From an uncultured bacterium (lineage in GTDB: Bacteria > Bacillota > Clostridia > Lachnospirales > Lachnospiraceae): a stretch of DNA of 8,937 bases. Under the pieces are notes generated by a model. That model was not told where the DNA came from and did not search any database. It saw nothing but the letters and a program-made list of their open reading frames with translations. Of this stretch, positions 1-6,497 are shown piece by piece. The stretch lies in assembly GCA_905214855.1 (NCBI GenBank), contig CAJMNU010000058.1, positions 1-8,937 on the forward strand, in the 5' to 3' direction. The position numbers and the translations under genes are program-made. The stretch's first letter is position 1, and each line of letters begins with the position of its first letter.

Positions 1-144
1 AATATCACATAAAGCTCCCAATGCACAATGTGGCGGACACTCCGGAGCCGGCATTCCCGGAAAACCTCCTTTTCCACTCAAAAATCCTGCATATGCCCCT
101 CCCTGTGCACCAATACCGATCAGTCCAAATCTAACTTTTCCCAT
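1..144 (-). CDS. Gfo/Idh/MocA-family oxidoreductase, N-terminal fragment
   Basis: Only the first 48 codons are present; the gene continues past the left edge. The minus-strand reading from the ATG at 144 begins MGKVRFGLIGIGAQGG and ends HCALGALCDI. The beta-strand plus glycine-rich turn (GLIGIGAQGGAYAGF, about residues 7-21) followed by a second strand ending in an acidic residue (ALGALCD, about 41-47) is the start of a Rossmann NAD(P)-binding fold as in Gfo/Idh/MocA dehydrogenases. These enzymes oxidise or reduce sugar or polyol hydroxyls. A good ribosome binding site (AAAGGAGA, core at 151-156) lies 6 bases before the ATG. The gene is on the same strand as the sugar genes to the right but separated by 190 bases, so it may have its own promoter. 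Family is fairly secure; substrate is unknown because the catalytic domain is outside the window. Confidence 0.85.
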   Translation of the reverse strand, partial: MGKVRFGLIGIGAQGGAYAGFLSGKGGFPGMPAPECPPHCALGALCDI

Positions 145-196
145 GTTTTTTCTCCTTTCTTAGATTGAAGTATGTCTTCTATTTTTATTCTTTCAT

Positions 197-214
197 CCTT
201 TTTTGAAAAAAAGG
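197..214. repeat. A/T-rich inverted repeat upstream of the oxidoreductase gene
   Basis: The arms CCTTTTT (197-203) and AAAAAGG (208-214) are perfectly complementary around a 4-base loop. It sits about 53 bases before the oxidoreductase start. No T-run follows on either strand that would make it a good intrinsic terminator, and the stem is weak apart from two G-C pairs. It could be a protein-binding site, a weak leader hairpin, or chance in AT-rich DNA. Confidence 0.35.
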
Positions 215-269
215 AGTCCCACAAAGCCAGATCTCAAACAAAGTTCTTCTTCCTATCCAGCTTTCCAAG

Positions 270-278
270 CCCCCCCCC
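270..278. repeat. Homopolymer of nine C (G9 on the minus strand)
   Basis: Nine consecutive C residues lie in the 190-base gap between the TM2 gene and the oxidoreductase start, about 126 bases upstream of that start on the minus strand. It stands out in otherwise AT-rich DNA. Tracts this long are prone to slippage in vivo and to length errors in sequencing. The rest of the gap (145-334) shows no convincing promoter or terminator, only an A/T-rich inverted repeat at 197-214 and a weak 6-bp hairpin at 298-318. Confidence 0.9.
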
Positions 279-334
279 AGTTAAAATTCCAAATCCCAGA
301 AACCAAAAATCTGTTTCTTATATCTTTCTGTTCC

Positions 335-712
335 TTACATCAAAATCATACCTTCTTCATCTGGTTTCATCGGCAGAGCGATCATCAGATCCACAATCGT
401 CATTGCGATCGGAAAACCTGACCAGAACAACAACAGATACAGAACCGCTGTTTTATATTGATGAGTATAGAAACGGTGTCCTCCAAACCATCCGGTAAAA
501 AGAGCCAGTTTGATATACTTTCTGCGGTTTACCATACGCTTTTCGCGTGCATAGATCATATCATATATTTTATTAACAAAACTTTGCAGTTTTGTAGGCT
601 TATCCTCAATCCCATACTCTTCTTTTGTCTTTTGGAGTTCATTCTCCAAATCCAGGTATTTTTTTACCTGTTCCGCATCCAGCTTCTGCTGTTGTTTTTT
701 TCTCGCTGCCAT
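335..712 (-). CDS. TM2-domain membrane protein with a charged N-terminal helix
   Basis: This 125-residue protein has two parts. Residues 1-60 are strongly charged (Lys, Glu, Gln, Asp) with a heptad-like pattern, probably a cytoplasmic helix or coiled coil. Residues 64-114 match the TM2 domain: a first hydrophobic segment (about 66-78), the turn GWFGGHRFY (74-82) in which the G-x-H-x-F/Y pattern is characteristic, and a second segment (about 88-113) containing the conserved Asp of IVDLMIAL. It has no signal peptide. The role of bacterial TM2 proteins is mostly unknown. A strong site (AGGAGG) lies 9 bases before the ATG. It follows the GPH symporter by 83 bases on the same strand, so it may be co-transcribed, although an inverted repeat lies between them. 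The TM2 assignment is firm; any link to sugar uptake is inference from position only. Confidence 0.85.
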   Translation of the reverse strand: MAARKKQQQKLDAEQVKKYLDLENELQKTKEEYGIEDKPTKLQSFVNKIYDMIYAREKRMVNRRKYIKLALFTGWFGGHRFYTHQYKTAVLYLLLFWSGFPIAMTIVDLMIALPMKPDEEGMILM

Positions 713-758
713 ATAGCAAAACCTCCTGTTTACGGAATCATTTGATCATCTGATAGTC

Positions 759-782
759 GAGGGCAGACATTGCTCTGCCCTC
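759..782. repeat. 9-bp perfect hairpin between symporter and TM2 gene
   Basis: The arms GAGGGCAGA (759-767) and TCTGCCCTC (774-782) are perfectly complementary around a 6-base loop, giving a GC-rich stable stem. The only T-rich stretch follows it on the plus strand (TTTATT, 783-788). On the minus strand, the direction of both flanking genes, no T-run follows. It may therefore act as a partial terminator or mRNA-stabilising 3' end for the symporter transcript, lowering expression of the TM2 gene, or stop antisense transcripts from the other direction. Confidence 0.6.
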
Positions 783-795
783 TTTATTACAATAA

Positions 796-2283
796 TTATG
801 CTTCTCTCATTGCCTTCTCTTTGATCGCCTGAATCTCTCCTTGGATAGATTCCATCTTCTCTTTTGTCAAAGGATAGAACTTCATGGAGATCAGGTTACA
901 GATCAGACCAATGATAACCATACCATACATCAGGAAAATACCTGCATATTTCAAACTGTCACTGTACGGGCTTGCTGCTGTAGGAAGCTGATCTGCAAAG
1001 CCAACTCCTGCAAATACAAGACCTGCGATCAATGGTGCTAAAGAGGAGATCAGTTTATCAACAAAGCTGAACAATGTTCCCATAAGTCCCGGTACATAGC
1101 GTCCGGAACGATATACCTCATAGTCTGCACAGTCTGCAGTCATAGGGATTACAATATTTCCGGAGATTGCCTGGAAACCACCGTTTAAAGCAGTCAGACC
1201 AACCAATGCCAGTGAGAAGAAGTTCCATCCTGCAAATCCTGCCACACCCGGAAGAGAGAAACTTGTCGGATCTCCAAACAGCCACAGCAAAATAAGCAAT
1301 ACGTTCATAATAATACCACCACCGGAACCGATGATCATGGCTTTTCTCATACCCATCTTAGTTGCAAGACCACCGATACCAAAGATGATAAATGCAAGTG
1401 TAAATGGAAGTGTGTACGCATTCATACCACCGTACAGGGCAAAGTTGCCGCAGACAACACCGAACATAACAGCTGTAACTGCAGATGTTCTTGCCTGACT
1501 TGCCAGCTTATCTGTAGATGCATTTACAACCAGCATCTGGATCGCACGGTTATGGCAGATAACATCAAAATAATCTTTAAATCCAACTTTGACTGCCTTA
1601 CCTGTACCAAAATACTTTGTCTGATCTTTTGGCCAAATTGCCCAAACTGCGATCACCATACAGATAAATGCTGCCACTGCTGTAAATACCCAGTAATCAT
1701 GGAAGAATCCTGTTGTAATAAAGTTACCATCATATTTTGCTGCATATTTTGCAACTACAATAGCAAGACCTGTAAATAAGAAAGAGTTGTAGATCGCATC
1801 AAACATAGCGAACAAAGGTCTCTGCTTTGGATCGTTAGTTAAACATGTCTGTGCAGATTTTGTAACAACACACTGGAATGTATAACCAATATAATAGATC
1901 ATGGACATAAATACGAAGAAAATCGTACGTATAATGCCCTCGGGCAACTTATGTGTTACATGGAACATAATAAAACTGGTTACCAAAAGGATCAGATGAC
2001 CGATGATAATGAACGGACGGTTCTTACCAAACTTTCCATCTGTCTTATCTACAATGTAACCTACAAACGGGTCTGTCACACCATCCCACACTCTCATCAG
2101 AGTACTGAAACTGGATGCCATGATAGTTGCCATACCAACAAAACCGTTCAGATAATATGCCACATATCCCATAAAGAACAAGTAAATGTTAGTAGATGTG
2201 TTGTTCAGCGCAAACGCTGCGATACGATACACCGGAACGCCGTGAAGCCCATTCCCTCTGTCGTATGGATCTGTTTTTGCCAT
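796..2283 (-). CDS. GPH-family sugar:cation symporter (first copy)
   Basis: The 495-residue product is a polytopic membrane protein of the glycoside-pentoside-hexuronide:cation symporter group (MFS_2), with about 12 hydrophobic segments and normal family length. Visible signatures are the loop after helix 2 (WDGVTDPFVGYIVDKTDGKFG, from residue 66) and the late central motif around TADCADYEVYRSGRYVPGL (382-400), which corresponds to the D-Y-x-x-x-x-x-G-R segment of the family. It imports a sugar or glycoside driven by H+ or Na+; the substrate cannot be read from sequence. The site AGGAGG lies 10 bases before the ATG. It is 77 bases after the GH3 gene on the same strand, so it probably supplies that enzyme's substrate. 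The C-terminal 25 residues form a charged cytoplasmic helix. It is clearly different in sequence from the second symporter at 6490-7905, so the pair is not a recent duplication. Confidence 0.93.
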   Translation of the reverse strand: MAKTDPYDRGNGLHGVPVYRIAAFALNNTSTNIYLFFMGYVAYYLNGFVGMATIMASSFSTLMRVWDGVTDPFVGYIVDKTDGKFGKNRPFIIIGHLILLVTSFIMFHVTHKLPEGIIRTIFFVFMSMIYYIGYTFQCVVTKSAQTCLTNDPKQRPLFAMFDAIYNSFLFTGLAIVVAKYAAKYDGNFITTGFFHDYWVFTAVAAFICMVIAVWAIWPKDQTKYFGTGKAVKVGFKDYFDVICHNRAIQMLVVNASTDKLASQARTSAVTAVMFGVVCGNFALYGGMNAYTLPFTLAFIIFGIGGLATKMGMRKAMIIGSGGGIIMNVLLILLWLFGDPTSFSLPGVAGFAGWNFFSLALVGLTALNGGFQAISGNIVIPMTADCADYEVYRSGRYVPGLMGTLFSFVDKLISSLAPLIAGLVFAGVGFADQLPTAASPYSDSLKYAGIFLMYGMVIIGLICNLISMKFYPLTKEKMESIQGEIQAIKEKAMREA

Positions 2284-2307
2284 AGTGAAATATCCTCCTT
2301 TTTTCTC

Positions 2308-2327
2308 TGCATACTCTTATGCATACT
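2308..2327. repeat. 8-bp direct repeat (TGCATACT twice, 12-base period)
   Basis: TGCATACT occurs at 2308-2315 and again at 2320-2327, four bases apart, in the 77-base gap between the GH3 gene and the symporter, just upstream of the symporter's ribosome binding site. The second copy overlaps the palindrome ATGCAT (2319-2324). The 12-base period is near one helical turn. It could be a regulator site or an mRNA feature; nothing else in the gap looks like a promoter. Confidence 0.4.
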
Positions 2328-2360
2328 TGCCTGTAAGCAATATCCCCCTTTTGATGCTGC

Positions 2361-4082
2361 TTATAAGCGGGTGTCCCATGCACTGCAGAACGCATCTACA
2401 GTACTCTCACCCTTAAATTCGCTCTTTCCTGTTATCTTCTCCACTACCTGACGAATCACATCACGATCCGGACTATACGCATTGATATAGGTCGGAACCA
2501 TCGGAACATCGATCAGATGGAATGGATTGTTAACAGAAACGAACACGGTCGGCATCTCTGTCACATACCATGGGATGTCCGGTCCCATTGGCATACTCCA
2601 GTGCAGCCTTCTTTCATTGCTTTGAGAAAATCCGCTTACATTCGCTACCAAGATCACCGCATCATACTGGCTTACAAACTGTCTGACTGGTGTACTTGCC
2701 AACAGCAATTTGCCATTGCCGCTTTCTGGATTGAATGTAGTCACCTCAAAGCCTGCCTCCTCAAGATACTCTTTCATCATGCTCTCTACAGTATCTGTAC
2801 TTCCTCCCATCATCTTCGCCATGGAAGCTCCAGAATCAATACTATAAAGCATAATTCTCTTGTGGGTTTCTGGTTTTAACGGAAGCTGATCCTTTGTATT
2901 CTTTACCAGAGTGATAGATTGGTCGATCACCTCGTTTGCCTTCTTTACATGTTCCTCACATCCGATTACGGACAGACCACTTTCCGGAGGCATCAAAGTT
3001 CCTTCCAATTTTTTCTGAGGAAGTTTCAGCATCGCTTTCATCGCCAATACACGCATTACCGCTTCATCCAGACGCTCTTTGCTGAGCATACCGCTCTCCA
3101 GTGCCTCTTTCATAAAGGTAACATCTTCCTCTTTATCTCGGTAATACAGAATCATATCACAGCCTGCCTCAATCGCTCCTGGTACGAACTCACTTCTCTT
3201 TTTCTTGGAAGTCAATCCTACCATATGCGTTGCATCTGTGATAATCAGTCCGTTAAATCCCAGCTGATCACGCAGAAGATCAGTCAATAATTCTTTCGCC
3301 ACTGTAGCCGGCATGATCTCTTCGTCTTTAATGCCTGGGCGAAGTTTGCGGGAATAACTTGGCAGCTGGATATGTCCGATCATCACAGATTGCACACCTG
3401 CATCGATCATTCCCTTATATACTTTTCCGTATGTCGCATCCCATTCCTCACAAGAAGAGGTATTGATCGTTGTCACAATATGCTGGTCACGCTCATCCAT
3501 TCCGTCTCCCGGAAAATGTTTCATACAGCATGCTACACCAGCATCTGATGCGCCTCTCATATATTCTTTTGCCATTTCCAGAACCATATCCGCATCACTG
3601 CCAAAACAACGGTTAGAAACAACACAGTTTCTCCAGTTCTGATTGATATCCACAATTGGAGCAAATGTCCAGTTACATCCTACCGCAGCAGCCTCTTTAC
3701 ATCCATAATACCCCATATAATAGGCATTTTCCGGATTATGGGAAGCTCCGATAGCAACCGGATCTCCAATCCTGACTCCACCTGATACAGCACCATTTCC
3801 TCCTGATTCTACATTCGCAGCGATCAACGCCGGAATCTTGCTGTATTCCTGTACCATCTTATTTTGATGATACAATTCTTCTGGCTTCAAATTGGTATAA
3901 CGGAAACCGGAAATATGATATGCATCAATGCGTTCCTTGATCTCCTCATCCGTATTTCCCCAAAGCATATCCACAAAAACCTGACCAATCTTTTCATCTA
4001 ATGTCATCTTCTCTAAAGTGTTATTTACCCATTTCACCTCTTCATCTGATAAATAAAATGGTTTTGTTTTCAAATCCACCAT
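2361..4082 (-). CDS. Glycoside hydrolase family 3, NagZ-like, cytoplasmic
   Basis: The 573-residue product has a GH3 N-terminal TIM barrel (about residues 15-360) and a second alpha/beta domain (about 375-573) ending in FCSAWDTRL. KHFPGDG (188-194) is followed by Asp199-Gln-His201. This D-x-H pair matches the Asp-His acid/base dyad of NagZ-type beta-N-acetylhexosaminidases. Asp283 in LIITDATHMVG is the expected nucleophile, and MPATVAK (about 257-263) recalls the PATLS region of NagZ. The His usual in KHFPGHG is Asp here. There is no signal peptide, so it acts on imported substrate. The start was set at ATG 4082 because AGGAGG (4090-4095) lies 7 bases before it; an in-frame ATG at 4106 has no such site. 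It follows the HAD gene by 27 bases, so the two form an operon. Exact sugar is unknown: beta-N-acetylglucosaminide is the first guess, other beta-glycosides remain possible. Confidence 0.92.
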   Translation of the reverse strand: MVDLKTKPFYLSDEEVKWVNNTLEKMTLDEKIGQVFVDMLWGNTDEEIKERIDAYHISGFRYTNLKPEELYHQNKMVQEYSKIPALIAANVESGGNGAVSGGVRIGDPVAIGASHNPENAYYMGYYGCKEAAAVGCNWTFAPIVDINQNWRNCVVSNRCFGSDADMVLEMAKEYMRGASDAGVACCMKHFPGDGMDERDQHIVTTINTSSCEEWDATYGKVYKGMIDAGVQSVMIGHIQLPSYSRKLRPGIKDEEIMPATVAKELLTDLLRDQLGFNGLIITDATHMVGLTSKKKRSEFVPGAIEAGCDMILYYRDKEEDVTFMKEALESGMLSKERLDEAVMRVLAMKAMLKLPQKKLEGTLMPPESGLSVIGCEEHVKKANEVIDQSITLVKNTKDQLPLKPETHKRIMLYSIDSGASMAKMMGGSTDTVESMMKEYLEEAGFEVTTFNPESGNGKLLLASTPVRQFVSQYDAVILVANVSGFSQSNERRLHWSMPMGPDIPWYVTEMPTVFVSVNNPFHLIDVPMVPTYINAYSPDRDVIRQVVEKITGKSEFKGESTVDAFCSAWDTRL

Positions 4083-4089
4083 ATAAATC

Positions 4090-4095
4090 CCTCCT
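4090..4095 (-). promoter_or_regulatory. Ribosome binding site that decides the GH3 start
   Basis: On the minus strand AGGAGG is followed by 7 bases and then ATG at 4082, an ideal arrangement. The in-frame ATG at 4106 lies upstream of this site and is preceded only by A-rich sequence without a purine-rich match, so the longer start adding eight residues is unlikely. Confidence 0.85.
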
Positions 4096-4109
4096 TCTAC
4101 CTTCATTTT

Positions 4110-4949
4110 TTATGATAAATTCTGTTCAAATTCTTCTAAAAGACGTTCCTGATACTCTCCTTCGTATGTTCCATCCAGAAATCGTTCCAGAGCTTCTTTT
4201 ACAAAGCGTTCCCATGAAACTTTTTCCTGTCTCACCAAGATCGGATAATACAATACATGATTTTTCTTTGCTGCCTGTTTATCTCCTGGAGCATCTCCCA
4301 CCATCAATACATGGGATGTGTCATAGCCCATTTCCAACATTTTTTGAATACAATAGGCTTTACTTCCTGCATTCTGTGCCAGCATGATATCAACATCTTC
4401 CATCAGATGATGCTGTTCCCATTCCTGAAGCACTGCATCTGGATTTGCTGATGACACAATTGCAACATCCGCAGACTCATGTGCCTTTCTGAGAGCCTCT
4501 TTTACCCCTTCAAAAGGCTGTTTTTCCTCTTCTGGAAGCTGTCCGATCCTTTCATTAACCGCCTCTGACCATGCCAATGCCTTTCGCATACAGACACTGT
4601 CCATCTCCTCAGCAGCCTTTTTCAAGACATCATTGGAAAGTTCATTGGAAAACTCCACCCAATGTTCCAGACTGCCAATATCCTCAATTGGTCTGTATTG
4701 ATGGCTGACTTCCTTCAGACAGATCACAAGTGCCTTAAAACGGTTGACTCCTCTTGTCATAGAATACAGATTGATCTCATTCCAACGCTTTAAGACTGTG
4801 TCCTCCCATTCAAAAAGCTCCCACTCTTCCACCATACATGGACCAAAGCAGCGAAAATGTTTGATATCCATGGTATCCATTGCACAACCATCTGAATCTA
4901 CACAGACTAAAAAGGACTGTTTCTTCTCAAAAGATTCAAAAACTGACAT
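4110..4949 (-). CDS. HAD-superfamily hydrolase (probable sugar phosphatase)
   Basis: The 279-residue cytoplasmic protein carries all four HAD motifs. Motif I is VCVDSDG, with nucleophile Asp18 and acid/base Asp20. Motif II is Ser166/Ser167 in VAIVSSANPD. Motif III is Lys197 in AGSKAYC. Motif IV is MVGDAPGDKQAA with Asp219 and Asp223. The long stretch between motif I and II (about residues 23-155) is a mainly helical C1-type cap, where substrate choice is made. It has an unusual conserved-looking segment, NLYSMTRGVNRFKAL (60-74). The enzyme probably removes phosphate from a small sugar phosphate, but dehalogenase or phosphomutase activity is not excluded by motifs alone. GGAGG lies 8 bases before the ATG. 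It is the first gene of the operon with GH3 and a symporter, and is divergent from the AraC-type regulator. Confidence 0.88.
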   Translation of the reverse strand: MSVFESFEKKQSFLVCVDSDGCAMDTMDIKHFRCFGPCMVEEWELFEWEDTVLKRWNEINLYSMTRGVNRFKALVICLKEVSHQYRPIEDIGSLEHWVEFSNELSNDVLKKAAEEMDSVCMRKALAWSEAVNERIGQLPEEEKQPFEGVKEALRKAHESADVAIVSSANPDAVLQEWEQHHLMEDVDIMLAQNAGSKAYCIQKMLEMGYDTSHVLMVGDAPGDKQAAKKNHVLYYPILVRQEKVSWERFVKEALERFLDGTYEGEYQERLLEEFEQNLS

Positions 4950-5058
4950 TTCATTAACCTCCGATTTTTCTGTTTTTTTATAACAGCATTTTGCACAATT
5001 TTTTTATTGAACTCTTTTCATTTTCTCTTGTATATATTCACCACAATATCTTGATTTT

Positions 5059-5087
5059 AGTATAGGTTTTTTATAAACTTTATTGAA
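5059..5087 (-). promoter_or_regulatory. Candidate promoter for the HAD-GH3-symporter operon
   Basis: Reading the minus strand, TTCAAT (5087-5082) and TATACT (5064-5059) are separated by 17 bases. The -10 matches five of six consensus positions; the -35 matches only three, so the promoter is probably weak alone and fits activation by the divergent AraC-type regulator. It predicts a 5' leader of roughly 100 bases before the HAD ATG. That leader is AT-rich and I see no recognisable riboswitch in it. Confidence 0.5.
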
Positions 5088-5128
5088 GTAACAATTTTCT
5101 TTTTTTTACATACGATTTTACTTATGGA

Positions 5129-5157
5129 TTGAAATAGCATCAAAATCATGCTATAAT
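5129..5157 (+). promoter_or_regulatory. Sigma-A-type promoter of the AraC-type regulator gene
   Basis: TTGAAA (5129-5134), a 17-base spacer and a perfect TATAAT (5152-5157) stand just ahead of the regulator gene. Transcription would begin near 5164, giving a short leader of about 24 bases with GAGGTG (5177-5182) as ribosome binding site five bases before the ATG. This is the best promoter in the window. Confidence 0.85.
5134..5154. promoter_or_regulatory. Operator-like inverted repeat inside the regulator promoter
   Basis: ATAGCAT (5134-5140) and ATGCTAT (5148-5154) are perfectly complementary arms around a 7-base centre. The 21-base element spans the whole -35/-10 spacer and touches both hexamers, so a bound dimer would block RNA polymerase. 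Repression of the regulator gene, by itself or by another dimeric factor, is the obvious reading. AraC-type proteins often use direct repeats, so which protein binds is open. Confidence 0.6.
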
Positions 5158-5187
5158 ATAGAAAAATTGTATGTATGAGGTGCTTTT

Positions 5188-6417
5188 ATGCAGATTGATT
5201 TAGTAACTTTTCTACAAACTCTGCTTCAAAGTCAAGGATTATCTTTCCGTTTGTTCTCTCCTCCCTTTTCGGACATCACGGAAATCGACCTTGGACTTCG
5301 CAGCCAACTTTTTGTACATTTTAACTATATAGAATATTTTTCTCCGTTATTTGACAACTGTGAAGAAAACAGTCTCTGTCTTTTTACAGATGATTTTGAT
5401 GCACATTTTGCAGTCTTTCAACTTCCTTCGACAATAGATCTGCCACAGCCATCCTATGTTGTGATAGGTCCTTATATTACCGCTCCAATTTCTAACATCC
5501 GTTTCTTTGAGATCACTCAGGCTCTTGAAATTCCTCAAATTCTTCACAAAGAACTTCTGGAATACTACAACAGCCTTGCGAACTTTACAGAAGCCTCTAT
5601 GGAAAATTTTCTGAATGCCATTGCAACTATCATGTATGAAGGAGAAAAAACGTTTAAACGGATTTCTCTGGATCATCAGATGCATTTGATCTCAGATAAG
5701 CTGGAATTTAATGTCAATCACAGCTCTGAACTTGCCATGTCCATTGTAGAACAACGATATCAGTCAGAAGACCTTCTTTTATATGCTATTCAATGTGGTG
5801 ACACAAACAAGGCTTTGGAACTGTACACAAATTTCTCCAAATTTAAGCTAGTTCCCCGTTCTCCGGATAAACTGCGTAATTCCAAGAACCTTCTCTTTGT
5901 GTTAAACACCCTGTTCCGCAAAACCGTACAGCAAAGCTATGTGCATCCTTACCACATTGATGAACTTTCTTCCCAGCTTGCCATCAAGATTGAGGCAATG
6001 AAATCACCTGAGCAGTCACAGATTGTAGTTCGTGAGATGATACGCAAATATTGTAACCTTGTACAAAATTATTCTCTGCGCAATTATTCTCCTCTTTTAC
6101 AAAAGGTGATAAACCATATTGATTTTCACTACACAGAAAACCTGTCACTCAGTGTTCTTGCAGAATTATTTTCTGTCAGTTCAACATATCTTTCCGGTCT
6201 CTTTAAAAAAGAAGTTGGTATCACTCTGACAGATTACATCAATCAAAAACGCATTGAACATTCTTTGATCTTACTCAATACCACTTCACTTCTGATACAA
6301 AATATTGCAGAACAGGTCGGCTTCTCGGATGTAAATTACTTTACAAGAACCTTTAAAAAATTCAAAGGAATCTCCCCAAGAGATTATAGGGAAAGTATAC
6401 AAAGACAAAAAAAATAA
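5188..6417 (+). CDS. AraC-family transcriptional regulator
   Basis: The 409-residue protein ends in a typical AraC/XylS DNA-binding domain (about 302-402). Its first helix-turn-helix is around LSVLAELFSVSSTYLSGLFKK (320-341) and its second around IQNIAEQVGFSDVNYFTRTFKKFKG (370-394), followed by ISPRDYR. Residues 1-300 form a long sensory half, not a simple cupin. The middle has YQSEDLLLYAIQCGDTNKALELY (191-213) and LRNSKNLLFVLNTLFRK (229-245), a helical arrangement I recognise from AraC regulators of Gram-positive bacteria that sit beside sugar genes. It is probably a cytoplasmic activator responding to a sugar or derivative. ATG 5188 is supported by GAGGTG five bases upstream. It is divergent from the HAD-GH3-symporter operon and convergent with the second symporter, so both are plausible targets. 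Confidence 0.92.
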   Translation: MQIDLVTFLQTLLQSQGLSFRLFSPPFSDITEIDLGLRSQLFVHFNYIEYFSPLFDNCEENSLCLFTDDFDAHFAVFQLPSTIDLPQPSYVVIGPYITAPISNIRFFEITQALEIPQILHKELLEYYNSLANFTEASMENFLNAIATIMYEGEKTFKRISLDHQMHLISDKLEFNVNHSSELAMSIVEQRYQSEDLLLYAIQCGDTNKALELYTNFSKFKLVPRSPDKLRNSKNLLFVLNTLFRKTVQQSYVHPYHIDELSSQLAIKIEAMKSPEQSQIVVREMIRKYCNLVQNYSLRNYSPLLQKVINHIDFHYTENLSLSVLAELFSVSSTYLSGLFKKEVGITLTDYINQKRIEHSLILLNTTSLLIQNIAEQVGFSDVNYFTRTFKKFKGISPRDYRESIQRQKK

Positions 6418-6446
6418 CACCTTCATAAAAATAAGCATCTCATATG

Positions 6447-6497
6447 ATAGGAAAGACTTTCACATTTAAAATACAGTCTTTCCTATTTTTTATTTTT
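6447..6497 (+). terminator. Rho-independent terminator of the regulator gene
   Basis: ATAGGAAAGACT (6447-6458) and AGTCTTTCCTAT (6475-6486) form a perfect 12-bp stem with a 16-base loop. On the plus strand it is followed by T6 (6486-6491) and then T5. The T-run covers the stop codon (6490-6492) of the convergent symporter gene. On the minus strand the stem is followed by mixed sequence with a T5 only about 16 bases later, so termination of the symporter transcript here would be weaker. Confidence 0.88.

Noticed and set aside
298..318. AGAAAC/GTTTCT hairpin just after the TM2 stop as a terminator
   Set aside because: The stem is only 6 bp, AT-rich, with a 9-base loop, and no T-run follows on the minus strand.
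172..498. Plus-strand open frame of 108 codons opposite the TM2 gene
   Set aside because: No ribosome binding site, low-complexity Ser/Phe/Pro-rich translation, and it overlaps the well-supported TM2 gene on the other strand.
2189..2395. Minus-strand 68-codon frame bridging GH3 and symporter genes
   Set aside because: It is out of frame with both well-supported genes, overlaps their ends, and has an unconvincing Arg-rich translation.
1951..2451. Plus-strand open frame of 166 codons across the symporter and GH3 ends
   Set aside because: Its Cys/His-rich translation is typical of the antisense of membrane protein codons; it overlaps two clear genes and has no ribosome binding site.
4950..5058. 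Riboswitch or catabolite-repression (cre) site in the HAD operon leader
   Set aside because: The leader is AT-rich with no strong paired structure and I found no match to the cre consensus with its central CG.
5108..5174. ACATAC/GTATGT inverted pair flanking the regulator promoter
   Set aside because: Arms are only 6 bp and 55 bases apart in AT-rich DNA, which is expected by chance.
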